44,181 nucleotides of DNA, from positions 1-44,181 of the forward strand of contig CAMCUN010000030.1 of the NCBI GenBank assembly GCA_945878995.1. The letters run 5' to 3'. The notes under the pieces are model-generated. The model was not told the DNA's origin. It saw nothing but the letters and a program-made list of their open reading frames with translations, and did no database searches. Positions 34,346-43,551 of this stretch are shown here, piece after piece; within the stretch, counting starts at the first letter, position 1; every line of letters starts with the position of its first letter. This DNA is from Polaromonas sp. YR568. GTDB lineage: Bacteria > Pseudomonadota > Gammaproteobacteria > Burkholderiales > Burkholderiaceae_C. The position numbers were made by a program, and so were the translations under genes.

Positions 34346-34761
34346 ACAGGGGCTTTCTCGACGATGACAAAGCTCGTCGCGTAATCGGTTTCATCGCTCA
34401 CACTCACATGCGCGGTGAGGCCTTGGGCTTCAAACCAGGTTTTCAGTGCGCCATGCAGCACCACGCTGGGCTTGCCGCTGGGGGCTTTGGCAATTTCGCA
34501 CAGCCGCCAGGTCATGGGCATGCGCATGCCCAAGCCAATGGCTTTGCTGAAAGCTTCTTTGGCCGAAAAGCGGGTGGCGAGGTATCGCACACCGCGTTCG
34601 GGCCAGCGCTGGCCGCGCAGGCGCCAGGTGGCCAGCTCAGCTTCGCTCAAAATCTTGACGGCAAACCGCTCGCCGTGGCGCTCTAAGCTGGCGCGTATGC
34701 GGCGGATGTCGCAAATGTCCGTGCCTATGCCGTAGATGTGGGCGTGCGGTGGCAGGTTCAT
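34342..34761 (-). CDS. acpS: Holo-[acyl-carrier-protein] synthase
   Basis: 139 aa from the ATG at 34761 ([17 protein letters not shown]). Attaches phosphopantetheine from CoA to ACP. The magnesium-binding Asp is in [12 protein letters not shown] and the Glu in [13 protein letters not shown], as in AcpS trimers. The C-terminus [18 protein letters not shown] is typical. Overlaps both pdxJ and nagZ by ATGA. A pdxJ-acpS pair is conserved in proteobacteria. Confidence 0.95.
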   Translation of the reverse strand: MNLPPHAHIYGIGTDICDIRRIRASLERHGERFAVKILSEAELATWRLRGQRWPERGVRYLATRFSAKEAFSKAIGLGMRMPMTWRLCEIAKAPSGKPSVVLHGALKTWFEAQGLTAHVSVSDETDYATSFVIVEKAPV

Positions 34762-35513
34762 GCGCGGTCTATGGCGGCCAGATAGGCCTGCACGGTGGCG
34801 GCATAGCCCAGCTCCAGCGCGTCGGCCATGAAGGCGTGGCCTATGGACACCTCCAGCACCTGGGGCACAGCGCGCAAAAAGTCGGGCAGGTTGTCGCGGT
34901 TGAGGTCGTGGCCGGCATTGATGCCCAGGCCCGCGTCCAAGGCGGCCTGGCCGGCCTGCACAAAGCCTTGCAGCACCTCGCCGCACTCCGGGCTGCCCCA
35001 GGCGCGGGCGTAGCTCTCGGTGTAGAGCTCGACCCGGTCGGCGCCCAAGGCGCATGCGGCCGCCATGGCGGCCGGATCGGGGTCCATAAAGAGGCTCACG
35101 CGAACGCCCAAGCCCCGCAGTTCGGCCACGATGGGGGCCAAGCGCTCGGCGTCTTGGGGAAAGCGCCAGCCGTGGTCGCTGGTGAACTGGTCCTCGCTGT
35201 CGGGCACCAAGGTGCACTGCTGCGGCCTCAACTCGCGCACCAAGTCCATGAGGTTGTGAAAAGGGTTGCCCTCGATGTTGAATTCGCGCTGTGGCCATTG
35301 CCGCATCAGGCCCGCGATGTCATGCGCGTCTTGGGTGCGGATGTGGCGCTGGTCTGGCCGGGGGTGGATGGTGATGCCTTGGGCGCCCGCTTGCAAGCAC
35401 AGCTCGGCCGCGCGCAGCGGGCTGGGCAGGGCCAGGTGGCGGCTGTTGCGCAGCAGCGCCACTTTGTTGACGTTGACCGACAAGGCCGTGCGAGAGGGCG
35501 TGTATATAGACAT
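34758..35513 (-). CDS. pdxJ: Pyridoxine 5'-phosphate synthase
   Basis: 251 aa from the ATG at 35513 ([20 protein letters not shown]). Closes the pyridoxine ring from 1-deoxyxylulose phosphate and aminoacetone phosphate, giving vitamin B6 phosphate. Motifs: [26 protein letters not shown] (catalytic His and Arg), EFNIEGNPF and [10 protein letters not shown]. Begins 2 bases after the recO stop. Confidence 0.95.
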   Translation of the reverse strand: MSIYTPSRTALSVNVNKVALLRNSRHLALPSPLRAAELCLQAGAQGITIHPRPDQRHIRTQDAHDIAGLMRQWPQREFNIEGNPFHNLMDLVRELRPQQCTLVPDSEDQFTSDHGWRFPQDAERLAPIVAELRGLGVRVSLFMDPDPAAMAAACALGADRVELYTESYARAWGSPECGEVLQGFVQAGQAALDAGLGINAGHDLNRDNLPDFLRAVPQVLEVSIGHAFMADALELGYAATVQAYLAAIDRA

Positions 35514-35515
35514 AT

Positions 35516-36265
35516 TCAAAGGGCCTGAAGGTCGTGCATCATCTGGCGCGTCTTGAGCATGGGCACGTCGCAATGGTAGTGCAGCAGCGCCCGCAGCTGC
35601 ACCTTGAGCTCTGAAGCCACCTGCGTGGCCGCGTGCAGCGTGTCCACAAAGCTGGCGTTGTCGGCCAGGCTGCGCTGCAGTTGCCGCCACTGCGCGCCGC
35701 TGAGCACGCAGCGGTCGTCCTCGTGCGCCTCGCGCAGGCCGGACTCGGGCACCAGCACATAGCCCACGGCTTCATCCAGCGGCATGAGGGTGGCCGTTTG
35801 CACGTCCAGCGCGGGCAAAAAACCAGTCTCGCGCAAGAGCCACAGCTCAAAGGCGCGCAAGGCCAGCTGCAAGGTGTCGTGGCCGGGTGTGGCCAGCAAT
35901 TGCACCGTGGCGGCGTAGCCGTCAAACAAGCGGGGGTGGGGATCGTCCCTGGCTAAGAGGCGAATCAAGAGCTCGTTGAGGTAGTAGCCCGACATCAGCG
36001 CCTCGCCCGTGGGCATGACGTGGCCGCCCTGCCACTCGGCGCTTTTGAGGTTGCGGATCTCGGCGTCACCTCCAAAGGACAGGTGCAGGGGCTGCAGCGG
36101 CAGCAGCACCGGCCTGAAGCTGGAGCTGGGTTTTTTGGCCCCCCGGGCCACCAACGCGATGCGGCCTTGGTGGCGGGTGAAGACCTCCAAGATCAGGCTG
36201 GACTCGCTCCAGTCGTAGCGGTGCAGCACGTAGGCCGGTTCGTCATTGAAGCGCTTGGCAGCCAT
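35516..36265 (-). CDS. recO: DNA repair protein RecO
   Basis: 249 aa. Helps load RecA at single-strand gaps with RecR and RecF. OB-fold N-terminus ([38 protein letters not shown]) and an all-helical C-terminus with [15 protein letters not shown]. The zinc-binding Cys set of some RecO proteins is absent, as in other proteobacterial ones. Starts 12 bases after the era stop. Confidence 0.93.
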   Translation of the reverse strand: MAAKRFNDEPAYVLHRYDWSESSLILEVFTRHQGRIALVARGAKKPSSSFRPVLLPLQPLHLSFGGDAEIRNLKSAEWQGGHVMPTGEALMSGYYLNELLIRLLARDDPHPRLFDGYAATVQLLATPGHDTLQLALRAFELWLLRETGFLPALDVQTATLMPLDEAVGYVLVPESGLREAHEDDRCVLSGAQWRQLQRSLADNASFVDTLHAATQVASELKVQLRALLHYHCDVPMLKTRQMMHDLQAL

Positions 36266-36277
36266 TCCTGCGGGTGG

Positions 36278-37273
36278 TCACTCGTAGCCGAAAGAGCGCA
36301 CGCGGGCGTCGTCGTCGGCCCAGCCAGAACGCACTTTGACCCAAATCTCCAAAAAGACTTTGTCGCCCGTGAGCGCTTCAAGTTCGTGGCGCGCCTCGGT
36401 GCCAATGCGCTTGAGCTTTTCGCCCTTCTCGCCAATGACCATGCCTTTGTGGCCAGCGCGCTCGACCACGATGGTGGCGGCAATGCGGCGCAGGCTGCCC
36501 TCTTCTTCGTACTTGTCGATGATGACCGTCGAGGTGTAGGGCAGCTCGTCGCCGGTGAGGCGAAACAGCTTTTCGCGCACGATCTCGGCGGCCATGAAGC
36601 GGTCGCTGCGGTCCGTCAGTTCGTCGGCGGGGTACATCCAGACTTGCTCGGGCAGGTATTTCTCGCACAGCACCAGCAAGCGCTCAATGTCCCTGGCTGT
36701 TTTGGCCGACATGGGCACAAACTCGGCAAAGGCGTGGCGCTCTTGCATGTCGCGCAGCCAGGGGGCCAACTCGCCGCGCCTGTGGATCAAATCGAACTTG
36801 TTGGCAATCAAAAAAGCCGGGATGTTTTTGGGCAGCAGGCTGAGCACCTTGGCGTCGGCCAGGTTGAACTGCCCGGCCTCGACCACAAACAAAATGAGGT
36901 CCACATCATTGACCGCGCCCACCACCGTTTTGTTGAGCGAACGGTTCAGGGCGTTGGCGTGGCGGGTTTGAAAACCCGGCGTGTCCACAAAAATGTGCTG
37001 CGTCTGGCCCAGCGTGCGTATGCCGGTGATGCGGTGGCGCGTGGTCTGCGCCTTGCTGGAGGTGATGCTGACTTTTTGACCCACCAAGGCGTTGAGCAGC
37101 GTGGACTTGCCCACGTTGGGCTTGCCCACAATGGCCACGGTGCCGCAGCGCTGGCCGGCCACAGGAGCAGTGGCCGCTGCCCCACTGGGGCCTGTGAGTG
37201 CCTGGGCCAGCATCGCGTCCAGGTCTTGAGGGCTTTGCGTGGGGGGCAAGTCAGGCGTGGGGTCTGGATTCAT
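36278..37273 (-). CDS. era: GTPase Era
   Basis: 331 aa from the ATG at 37273 ([15 protein letters not shown]). Ribosome-assembly GTPase binding 16S rRNA near its 3' end. G1 GKPNVGKST starts near residue 50, G3 DTPGF, G4 NKFD, G5 SAK; the KH domain lies in the C-terminal third ([13 protein letters not shown]). About 35 residues of Pro/Ala-rich N-terminus precede the G domain, longer than enterobacterial Era. Starts 19 bases after rnc, the standard rnc-era pair. Confidence 0.95.
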   Translation of the reverse strand: MNPDPTPDLPPTQSPQDLDAMLAQALTGPSGAAATAPVAGQRCGTVAIVGKPNVGKSTLLNALVGQKVSITSSKAQTTRHRITGIRTLGQTQHIFVDTPGFQTRHANALNRSLNKTVVGAVNDVDLILFVVEAGQFNLADAKVLSLLPKNIPAFLIANKFDLIHRRGELAPWLRDMQERHAFAEFVPMSAKTARDIERLLVLCEKYLPEQVWMYPADELTDRSDRFMAAEIVREKLFRLTGDELPYTSTVIIDKYEEEGSLRRIAATIVVERAGHKGMVIGEKGEKLKRIGTEARHELEALTGDKVFLEIWVKVRSGWADDDARVRSFGYE

Positions 37274-37292
37274 GAAGGAGCGGCAGCGCCGA

Positions 37293-38009
37293 TCAAAGGG
37301 TCTTGATGAAGGCCAGCATGGCGCTGGCGGCCGCTTGCTCGCCGGCCCGGCGGGAAGCGCCAATGCCGCGCTCGGCGCGGGCCAGCTCAGCCACCTCGCA
37401 CTCCACATCAAAGGTCTGCTGGTGCGCCGCACCCGAGGTGCCCACCACGAGGTAAATGGGCAAATTCATTTTGCGCCCCTGCAACCACTCTTGCAACTCG
37501 GTTTTGGGGTCTTTGCCAATGGCAGGCATGCGGGGCGTGATGTCCACGTCTTTGAAGAGCCGGCGCACCAAGGCCGAGGCGGCGTCAAAGCCGGCGTCCA
37601 AGTAGAGCGCGCCTATCACCGCTTCCAGCGCATCGGCCAAGATGGACGGGCGCTTGTGGCCACCTGAGCGGGCCTCGCCCTCACCCAGCCTGAGCAGCAT
37701 GGGCAGGCCCAGCACCACGGCCAACTGGTGCAAGGTGTCTTGTTTGACCAAGTTGGCGCGCGCGCGAGACAAGTCACCCTCGGGCTGGTCGGACAAGCGC
37801 TCGTACAGCAAGCTGGCCACGGCCAGGCTGAGCACAGAATCGCCCAAAAACTCCAGCCGCTCGTTGTGGTCGGCTGAAAAGCTGCGGTGGGTCAGCGCCA
37901 GCTGCAGCAAGCGCGGGTCACGAAACTCATGCTGCAGGCGCTGCTGCAAGGCGGCCAGGGGGTCAGGGGCGGGGTCGAATCGCACAGAGCGGGCTGGTGC
38001 GTCAGTCAA
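37293..38009 (-). CDS. rnc: Ribonuclease III
   Basis: About 238 aa. Cuts double-stranded RNA in rRNA and mRNA processing. The catalytic signature is [18 protein letters not shown], the second acidic pair is in [17 protein letters not shown], and the C-terminal dsRNA-binding domain runs from [15 protein letters not shown] to [11 protein letters not shown]. The start is uncertain: no ATG is available. A TTG at 38009, overlapping the lepB stop by 8 bases, is chosen here; a GTG at 37985 and a TTG at 38036 are alternatives, and none has a strong ribosome site. Confidence 0.9.
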   Translation of the reverse strand: MTDAPARSVRFDPAPDPLAALQQRLQHEFRDPRLLQLALTHRSFSADHNERLEFLGDSVLSLAVASLLYERLSDQPEGDLSRARANLVKQDTLHQLAVVLGLPMLLRLGEGEARSGGHKRPSILADALEAVIGALYLDAGFDAASALVRRLFKDVDITPRMPAIGKDPKTELQEWLQGRKMNLPIYLVVGTSGAAHQQTFDVECEVAELARAERGIGASRRAGEQAAASAMLAFIKTL

Positions 38010-38988
38010 ACGAGCCAATGCGTTTGAGCTTGCCAAAGTTCATCCACACAAAAAAGGCCTTGCCCACAATGTTTTCTTCAGGCACAAAGCCCCAAAAGCG
38101 CGAATCCAGCGAATTGTCTCGGTTGTCACCCATCATGAAGTAGTGGCCTGCCGGCACCTTGCACACCACGCCCTCGGTGCTGTAGCGGCAGTTTTCGCGG
38201 AACTTATAGTCCTCCACCCCAGGCACAAAGGCCGGACGGTCGGGCTCCACCAAGATGCGGTACTTGCGCCCACCGTCGGCCGTGGACTCTTCCAATTGTT
38301 TGGAGTAGCGCAGGGCGTCTTCGTCAAAAAAGTCTGGCAAGACCTTTTGTACCAAGGGCTGACCATTGACCGTGAGCTGCTTGTTCAGATACGCAACCTC
38401 GTCACCAGGCACACCCACCACGCGCTTGATGTAGTCCAAGCTGGGCTTGGGAGGGTAGCGAAACACCATCACGTCGCCACGCGCTGGGGAGTTGTTGCTG
38501 ATGACCTTGGCGTTGATCACCGGCAGACGAACGCCGTAGTGGAACTTGTTGACCAAGATCAGGTCGTTGATCCACAGCGTGGGGATCATGGAGCCCGAGG
38601 GGATTTTGAAGGGCTCAAACAAAAACGATCGCAGGATGAACACCACCACGATGACCGGGAACAGCCCCGCCGTCCAATCCAGCCACCAGGGTTGCCTGAG
38701 CAGTTGCTCTTTGGCCTGGGCCAGGTTGACTTCGTCGGCGCGTATGCCGTTTTTGGCGAACTCAGCTTGGCGCTGCAGATGCCCCGCCTCCATGGCCTGA
38801 GCCGCGCGTTGGCGCGAGGGCAAAAAGTACAAGCGCTCGGCCAACCAATACAGGCCAGTCACGGTGGTGGCCAGCAAGAGCAACAAAGCAAAGTTGCCCT
38901 CCAGAAGGCCCATGTACCAAGAACTGCCGTAACCCAAAAAGGCGGCCAGCACAAAGGCCGTGAGCGTGCCCATCAAGGTGTTGCTCAT
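38002..38988 (-). CDS. lepB: Signal peptidase I
   Basis: 328 aa inner-membrane protease that removes signal peptides from secreted proteins. N-terminal membrane segments near residues 5-25 and 32-50, another near 108-122. Catalytic Ser133 in [11 protein letters not shown], general-base Lys188 in [13 protein letters not shown], and the box [16 protein letters not shown]. Start overlaps the lepA stop by ATGA. Confidence 0.95.
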   Translation of the reverse strand: MSNTLMGTLTAFVLAAFLGYGSSWYMGLLEGNFALLLLLATTVTGLYWLAERLYFLPSRQRAAQAMEAGHLQRQAEFAKNGIRADEVNLAQAKEQLLRQPWWLDWTAGLFPVIVVVFILRSFLFEPFKIPSGSMIPTLWINDLILVNKFHYGVRLPVINAKVISNNSPARGDVMVFRYPPKPSLDYIKRVVGVPGDEVAYLNKQLTVNGQPLVQKVLPDFFDEDALRYSKQLEESTADGGRKYRILVEPDRPAFVPGVEDYKFRENCRYSTEGVVCKVPAGHYFMMGDNRDNSLDSRFWGFVPEENIVGKAFFVWMNFGKLKRIGSFD

Positions 38989-40796
38989 TCGTCCACCTGC
39001 AAAATGGCCAAGAATGCTTCTTGCGGGACCTCGACAGAGCCTATTTGTTTCATGCGCTTTTTGCCGGCTTTTTGTTTTTCAAGCAGTTTTCGTTTGCGCG
39101 AAATGTCGCCGCCGTAGCACTTGGCGATCACGTTCTTGCGCAAGGCTTTGATTGTCTCACGCGCAATGATGTTGCCCCCAATGGCCGCCTGGATGGCCAC
39201 GTCAAACTGCTGGCGGCTGATGATCTCGCGCATCTTGGCCACCACGCCGCGGCCACGGTACTGCGACTGGCTGCGGTGCACGATGATGGACAGGGCATCG
39301 ACCTTTTCGCCGTTGAGCAAAATGTCGACCTTGACCACATCAGAGGCCCGGTACTCTTTGAACTCGTAGTCCATGGACGCGTAGCCACGGCTGACGGATT
39401 TGAGCTTGTCAAAAAAGTCCAGCACGATCTCGCCCAGCGGCATGTCGTAGGTCAGCATGACTTGCTTGCCGTGGTAGGCCATGTTCAGTTGCTGGCCGCG
39501 CTTTTGGTTGGCCAGCGTCATCACCACGCCCACGTAGTCTTGCGGCATGTAAAGATGCACGGTGACGATGGGTTCGCGGATTTCCTCGATGCGGCCCACA
39601 TCGGGCATCTTGGAGGGGTTTTCCACCATCAAGACCTCGCCGCCTGAGCGCACCACCTGGTAGACCACGCTGGGTGCGGTGGTGATGAGGTCTTGGTCGA
39701 ACTCGCGCTCGAGCCGCTCTTGCACGATCTCCATGTGCAAGAGGCCCAAAAAGCCGCAGCGAAAACCAAAGCCCAGCGCCTGGCTGACCTCGGGCTCGTA
39801 GCGCAAGGCCGCGTCGTTGAGTTGCAACTTTTCAAGCGCGTCGCGCAAGCCGTCGTACTCGCTGGCCTCAGAGGGGTAAAGGCCTGCAAACACCTGCGGC
39901 TGAATTTCCTTGAAGCCGGGCAGGGCCTCGGTGGCAAAAGCCAGGTTGGCTCCGCTGCTGGCCTTGATAGCGGTGACGGTGTCGCCCACCTTGGCGGCGG
40001 TGAGCTCTTTGATGCCGGCAATGATGTAGCCCACCTCGCCGGCCTCCAGCGATTCACGGGACTCGTTGGCCGGGGTGAAGACGCCCAGCTTTTCAGAGTT
40101 GTAGACCGTCTCGGTGGCCATCATCTTGATGCGGTCGCCTCGAGCCAAGCGGCCATCGACCACGCGCACCAGCATGACCACGCCCACGTAGGCGTCGTAC
40201 CAGCTGTCGACGATCATGGCGCGCAAAGGGGCGTTGGGGTTGCCGCGTGGGGCTGGCACTTTGGCCACCACCAGTTCAAGAATGTCGTCTATGCCCATGC
40301 CTGTTTTGGCCGAGCAAGGAATGGCGTCGGTGGCGTCAATGCCAATGACGTCTTCAATTTCTTGCTTTGCGTTGTCTGGATCGGCCTGCGGCAAATCCAT
40401 TTTGTTGAGCACAGGCAGCACCTCGACACCGAGGTCCAGCGCGGTGTAGCAGTTGGCCACGGTCTGCGCTTCCACACCTTGCGAGGCATCGACCACCAGC
40501 AGTGCACCTTCACAGGCCGACAAGGACCGGCTCACTTCATAAGAGAAGTCCACATGGCCGGGCGTATCAATCAAATTGAGGTTGTAGACCTGGCCATTTT
40601 TGGCTTTGTATTGGAGTGCAGCGGTCTGCGCTTTGATGGTTATCCCACGCTCTTTTTCCAGGTCCATGGAGTCGAGCACCTGCGCGCTCATCTCGCGGTC
40701 TTCCAAACCGCCGCAGCGCTGGATCAAGCGGTCGGCCAGCGTGGATTTACCGTGGTCAATGTGCGCAATGATCGAAAAATTTCTGATGTGATTCAT
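38985..40796 (-). CDS. lepA: Elongation factor 4 (LepA)
   Basis: 603 aa from the ATG at 40796 ([19 protein letters not shown]); a TTG one codon earlier is in frame but less likely. Ribosome-associated GTPase that back-translocates or aids initiation. G1 [10 protein letters not shown]2 [10 protein letters not shown]3 DTPGHVDF, G4 NKMD, and the LepA-specific C-terminal domain ending [20 protein letters not shown]. Normal length. In the minus direction a terminator (40862-40893) separates it from mucD, so it probably starts a new transcription unit. Confidence 0.97.
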   Translation of the reverse strand: MNHIRNFSIIAHIDHGKSTLADRLIQRCGGLEDREMSAQVLDSMDLEKERGITIKAQTAALQYKAKNGQVYNLNLIDTPGHVDFSYEVSRSLSACEGALLVVDASQGVEAQTVANCYTALDLGVEVLPVLNKMDLPQADPDNAKQEIEDVIGIDATDAIPCSAKTGMGIDDILELVVAKVPAPRGNPNAPLRAMIVDSWYDAYVGVVMLVRVVDGRLARGDRIKMMATETVYNSEKLGVFTPANESRESLEAGEVGYIIAGIKELTAAKVGDTVTAIKASSGANLAFATEALPGFKEIQPQVFAGLYPSEASEYDGLRDALEKLQLNDAALRYEPEVSQALGFGFRCGFLGLLHMEIVQERLEREFDQDLITTAPSVVYQVVRSGGEVLMVENPSKMPDVGRIEEIREPIVTVHLYMPQDYVGVVMTLANQKRGQQLNMAYHGKQVMLTYDMPLGEIVLDFFDKLKSVSRGYASMDYEFKEYRASDVVKVDILLNGEKVDALSIIVHRSQSQYRGRGVVAKMREIISRQQFDVAIQAAIGGNIIARETIKALRKNVIAKCYGGDISRKRKLLEKQKAGKKRMKQIGSVEVPQEAFLAILQVDE

Positions 40797-40822
40797 CAAG
40801 GGGAACGCCTAAGTGCTTGAAA

Positions 40823-40828
40823 ATATTA
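40823..40828 (-). promoter_or_regulatory. Candidate -10 box for lepA operon
   Basis: Reads TAATAT on the minus strand, 26 bases upstream of the lepA ATG and downstream of the terminator. The best -35 at 17 bases (GGCAAA) is poor, so only the -10 is proposed. Confidence 0.35.
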
Positions 40829-40861
40829 CGTGGACATGCCAGGTGTTTGCCTGCCGACCAT

Positions 40862-40893
40862 AAAAAAAGGGCGCGTCGTAGTGCGACGCGCCC
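40862..40893 (-). terminator. Rho-independent terminator
   Basis: Ten-pair perfect GC-rich stem (GGGCGCGTCG with CGACGCGCCC), 5-base loop, then seven U residues on the minus strand. It would end transcripts coming from mucD, 465 bases after the mucD stop, or a small RNA made from the space between. Confidence 0.9.
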
Positions 40894-40987
40894 TGAACCA
40901 ACAATCTATGGCAACTGCGATAGCTGGAAACTCATTGTAGGGAAAAAGCCAGCGGAGCGCAGACCGAACAAGGTCGGTTTCCGGACG

Positions 40988-41016
40988 TTGCAGGCCAACA
41001 ACAAGACTTTTATACA
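40988..41016 (+). promoter_or_regulatory. Candidate plus-strand promoter over a DnaA box
   Basis: TTGCAG, 17 bases, TATACA. The -10 lies inside the first DnaA-box-like site. A transcript from here would start near 41023 and meet the terminator-like hairpin at 41090-41118. Matches are only moderate. Confidence 0.35.
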
Positions 41017-41076
41017 CAACTTATCCACAGCTATCATTGCACAACCTTGGGACAACTTGTGGGTGAACTGTGGATG
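41010..41076. promoter_or_regulatory. Cluster of DnaA-box-like sites
   Basis: Two perfect TTATNCACA boxes in the same direction, 41010-41018 (TTATACACA) and 41021-41029 (TTATCCACA), two bases apart. Two inverted partial copies follow: CTTGTGGG (41056-41063) and CTGTGGAT (41069-41076), the latter the exact reverse complement of 41023-41030. No dnaA, dnaN, rpmH or gidA is nearby. Confidence 0.55.
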
Positions 41077-41089
41077 GATTAGGAATGTC

Positions 41090-41118
41090 ACCAAAGAGGC
41101 CTTTGGTCGCCATTTTTT
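41090..41118 (+). terminator. Possible plus-strand terminator
   Basis: ACCAAAG and CTTTGGT form a seven-pair stem with a 4-base AGGC loop, followed five bases later by six T. The offset of the T-run makes it weaker than a standard intrinsic terminator. Confidence 0.4.
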
Positions 41119-41357
41119 GAGGTTCTATATGAGCCAGAGGGTGCTCAATAGCTTGTGATTCTACAGAAAGTCATGAGAAGAGCAGGAAATGTGAGTGAGC
41201 GCACACAACCAAATAAGGCTCAAACTGCATGAAATTTTTCAAATGGGTCCAAAATCACAGGATTGTGACTGCTCTGGCGAGCCTGAAAGACCCCATAGCC
41301 CAGTGCACTGCAAGGGCATTGAGGCCGCTCAGGACCGCCATGGGCGGCTGATTTGGC

Positions 41358-42815
41358 TCAGCGGGTCGGCCGAATCAGCACATACTGGGCCAGGTCGCCT
41401 CGCCGCAGTTGCACCACCAAGGGCTTGGTTTTGTCGGCTCGGTTGATGGCTTGCTCAAAGTCGCGCAGGTTGTTCACCTCGACGTTGCCCACAGCCACAA
41501 TCACGTCACCCTCGCGCAATCCAGCGCGGGCGGCAGCGCCTTCAGAGGCTTCTACACGCACCCCACCACGCAGCTTGAGCTCTTTCTTTTGGGCCTCGGT
41601 CAACTCAGCCACGCCAAGGCCCATGGTTTGCGCAGGACCGGCACTGGGTGGCTTGGGTTCATTGACAACGGGCTTGCGCTTGGGGGCTTCGGCCTCGAGT
41701 TCGGCCACGGTCACCGTCAGCTCGCGCTGCGCGCCTCGGCGAAACACCGTCACCGTTGAACGCGTGCCTGGCTTGATGTTGCCCACCAGGCGCGGCAGGT
41801 CGCTGGACTTTTCAATGGCCTTGCCGTCGAACTTCAAAATGATGTCGCCCGCCTCAATGCCCGCTTTGTCGGCCGGGGCACCGGCTTCCACGCCGCGCAC
41901 CAGGGCGCCTTGGGGGCGACCCAAGCCAATGGCTTCGGCGACTTCTTTGCTCACTTGGTCAATCTGCACCCCAATGCGGCCGCGCGTGACGCGCCCGTTG
42001 CTGCGCAGCTGCTCTGAAACGCGGGTGGCCTCGTCAATGGGGATGGCAAAGGAGATGCCTTGAAAGCCACCGGAGCGCGAGTAAATTTGGCTGTTGATGC
42101 CAATCACTTCGCCGCGCATATTGATGAGCGGGCCGCCCGAGTTGCCGGGGTTGATGGCCACGTCGGTCTGAATAAAAGGCAGGTAGTCGCCGGTGTCGCG
42201 CTGCTTGGCGCTAACGATGCCCGCCGTGACCGTGTTTTCCAGGCCAAAAGGAGAGCCAATCGCCATCACCCATTCGCCCACCCGAACGCGGTTGATGTCG
42301 CCCATCTTCACGGACGGCAGGCCCGTCGCTTCAATCTTGACCACGGCCACATCGGTGCGTTTGTCAGAACCCACGATGCGGGCCTTGAACTCGCGCTTGT
42401 CGGTCAAGGTGACGATGACCTCGTCGGCGCCCTCGACCACATGGGCGTTGGTCATGACAAAACCGTCGCTAGACACGATAAAGCCCGATCCCACTCCACG
42501 CGGCACCTCTTCCTCGCCCCGGTCCGGGCGCTGTTGCCTGGGCATGTTGGGTGGCACAGGAATGCCAAAGCGGCGGAAAAACTCCAGCATCTGCTCATCT
42601 TGGGGGCTGCCGCCAGCCGCTGCGGGCTTGGTGCGCTCCAAGGTGCGAATGTTCACCACGGCAGGGCCAACCTGGTCCACCAGGTCGGTGAAGTCAGGCA
42701 GAGCCCGGGCCTGAGCGGCGGCCGGTGCCACAGGCGTCAAAGACAGGCCCAGCCCAGCGCTGAACACAGCGGCCAAGGTCCAAAAATGAAGGCGTTTCAA
42801 GGATAAGCAGGACAT
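41358..42815 (-). CDS. mucD: DegP/MucD-type periplasmic serine protease
   Basis: 485 aa from the ATG at 42815 (MSCLSLKRLHFW), giving a proper signal peptide to about residue 35 (APAAAQA). Trypsin-like HtrA protease with His125 (MTNAHVVEG), Asp155 (KRTDVAVVK) and Ser226 (NPGNSGGPL), then two PDZ domains (about 270-360 and 390-480). Degrades or refolds misfolded envelope proteins. In related bacteria it follows rpoE-rseA-rseB and is part of the sigma-E stress response; here those genes are missing upstream. A sigma-70-like promoter lies 71-99 bases upstream. Confidence 0.94.
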   Translation of the reverse strand: MSCLSLKRLHFWTLAAVFSAGLGLSLTPVAPAAAQARALPDFTDLVDQVGPAVVNIRTLERTKPAAAGGSPQDEQMLEFFRRFGIPVPPNMPRQQRPDRGEEEVPRGVGSGFIVSSDGFVMTNAHVVEGADEVIVTLTDKREFKARIVGSDKRTDVAVVKIEATGLPSVKMGDINRVRVGEWVMAIGSPFGLENTVTAGIVSAKQRDTGDYLPFIQTDVAINPGNSGGPLINMRGEVIGINSQIYSRSGGFQGISFAIPIDEATRVSEQLRSNGRVTRGRIGVQIDQVSKEVAEAIGLGRPQGALVRGVEAGAPADKAGIEAGDIILKFDGKAIEKSSDLPRLVGNIKPGTRSTVTVFRRGAQRELTVTVAELEAEAPKRKPVVNEPKPPSAGPAQTMGLGVAELTEAQKKELKLRGGVRVEASEGAAARAGLREGDVIVAVGNVEVNNLRDFEQAINRADKTKPLVVQLRRGDLAQYVLIRPTR

Positions 42816-42885
42816 GGTGAATTCTCGCAGGTGAGTGTCCATCAAGGGAACATACCGAACATAAATCAAAAACACTGAATAGGTG

Positions 42886-42914
42886 TATTTAAGGGCTTGT
42901 GCGAGCCACTTCAA
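42886..42914 (-). promoter_or_regulatory. Candidate promoter of mucD
   Basis: On the minus strand TTGAAG, 17 bases, TAAATA (or TTAAAT at 16), with a 5' leader of about 65 bases before the mucD ATG. Moderate match to sigma-70; I saw no GGAACTT-type sigma-E -35. Confidence 0.4.
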
Positions 42915-43057
42915 GGGTGGCGGAAAAAAGTTTTGCGTGGCCGGCAGCCCGTGCGCCTGCCGCCTCAGCATAAAACCCCAGGCTGGCCGCTGAGCTGGAC
43001 ACGGCAGCCCTGACATTGTGCAAAGGAGGTGGACATGGCCGAGCACGGCGCCCAGCC

Positions 43058-43510
43058 TCAGGGGGCCACCCCTGCATGGGCTGGGCGGGCGTAAAGCGCC
43101 CGCCGCAAATCCAACCAGTGCAGCGGGTCACTGGCAGCATCGGCCCACACCCACCATGGGGCACCGGCGCGGTTGTGCATGCGCACCAGCAACAGATTTT
43201 GCAAATCGAGCACGGGCTCTGGCGCATCCAAGGTGGTGGGGCTTTGGTAGCCCGCGCTTTGCCACTGCCAGTCTTGACCGTCCCACTGAAGCACGCCTGT
43301 CGGGCTGCGTTGCCAGCCCCACACCGCGCCACCGCCCGACAGCACCAGGGCGGCCATGCCCAGCCATGGCCCCACATGCCCAGACGCTGCCAGGTGCCAC
43401 CAGCCGGCAGTGACCGAGGCCGCCAAGACCCAACAGCCCATCAACATGCCGAGCACCCAAAATGAACGCCCCACGGGATAAGACACCGGTGGGGCGTGGG
43501 AAGAGCTCAC
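43058..43510 (-). CDS. Small membrane protein of unknown function
   Basis: 150 aa. Two hydrophobic segments near residues 16-43 (FWVLGMLMGCWVLAASVTAG) and 46-65 (GPWLGMAALVLSGGGAVWGW), then a soluble Trp-rich part with GVLQWDGQDWQWQSAG and LLLVRMHNRAGAPWWVWADA. Not assigned to a named family, but small proteins of this kind commonly sit between fabF and rpoE in Burkholderiales. Starts 41 bases after fabF in the same direction; ends 242 bases before mucD. Confidence 0.75.
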   Translation of the reverse strand: MSSSHAPPVSYPVGRSFWVLGMLMGCWVLAASVTAGWWHLAASGHVGPWLGMAALVLSGGGAVWGWQRSPTGVLQWDGQDWQWQSAGYQSPTTLDAPEPVLDLQNLLLVRMHNRAGAPWWVWADAASDPLHWLDLRRALYARPAHAGVAP

Positions 43511-43551
43511 GGCTTGGGGGTCCGCTCAGCTCAAAAGTGGCTCAAAAAACA

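Larger units (their letters stand above)
40797..41357. other. 561-base gene-free region between lepA and mucD
   Basis: Clearly more AT-rich than its surroundings. It contains a minus-strand terminator (40862-40893), a DnaA-box-like cluster (41010-41076), a candidate plus-strand promoter and terminator (40988-41118), a perfect CAGTGCACTG palindrome (41301-41310) and a 5-pair hairpin (41335-41347) just after mucD. No protein-like reading frame. Confidence 0.75.

Noticed and set aside
40817..41158. Plus-strand frame of 113 codons in the lepA-mucD gap
   Set aside because: It runs through the terminator stem and the DnaA boxes, has no ribosome site and does not look like a protein.
43016..43465. 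Plus-strand frame opposite the small membrane protein gene
   Set aside because: Its low-complexity His/Gln/Pro composition is typical of an antisense frame; the minus frame has clear membrane segments.
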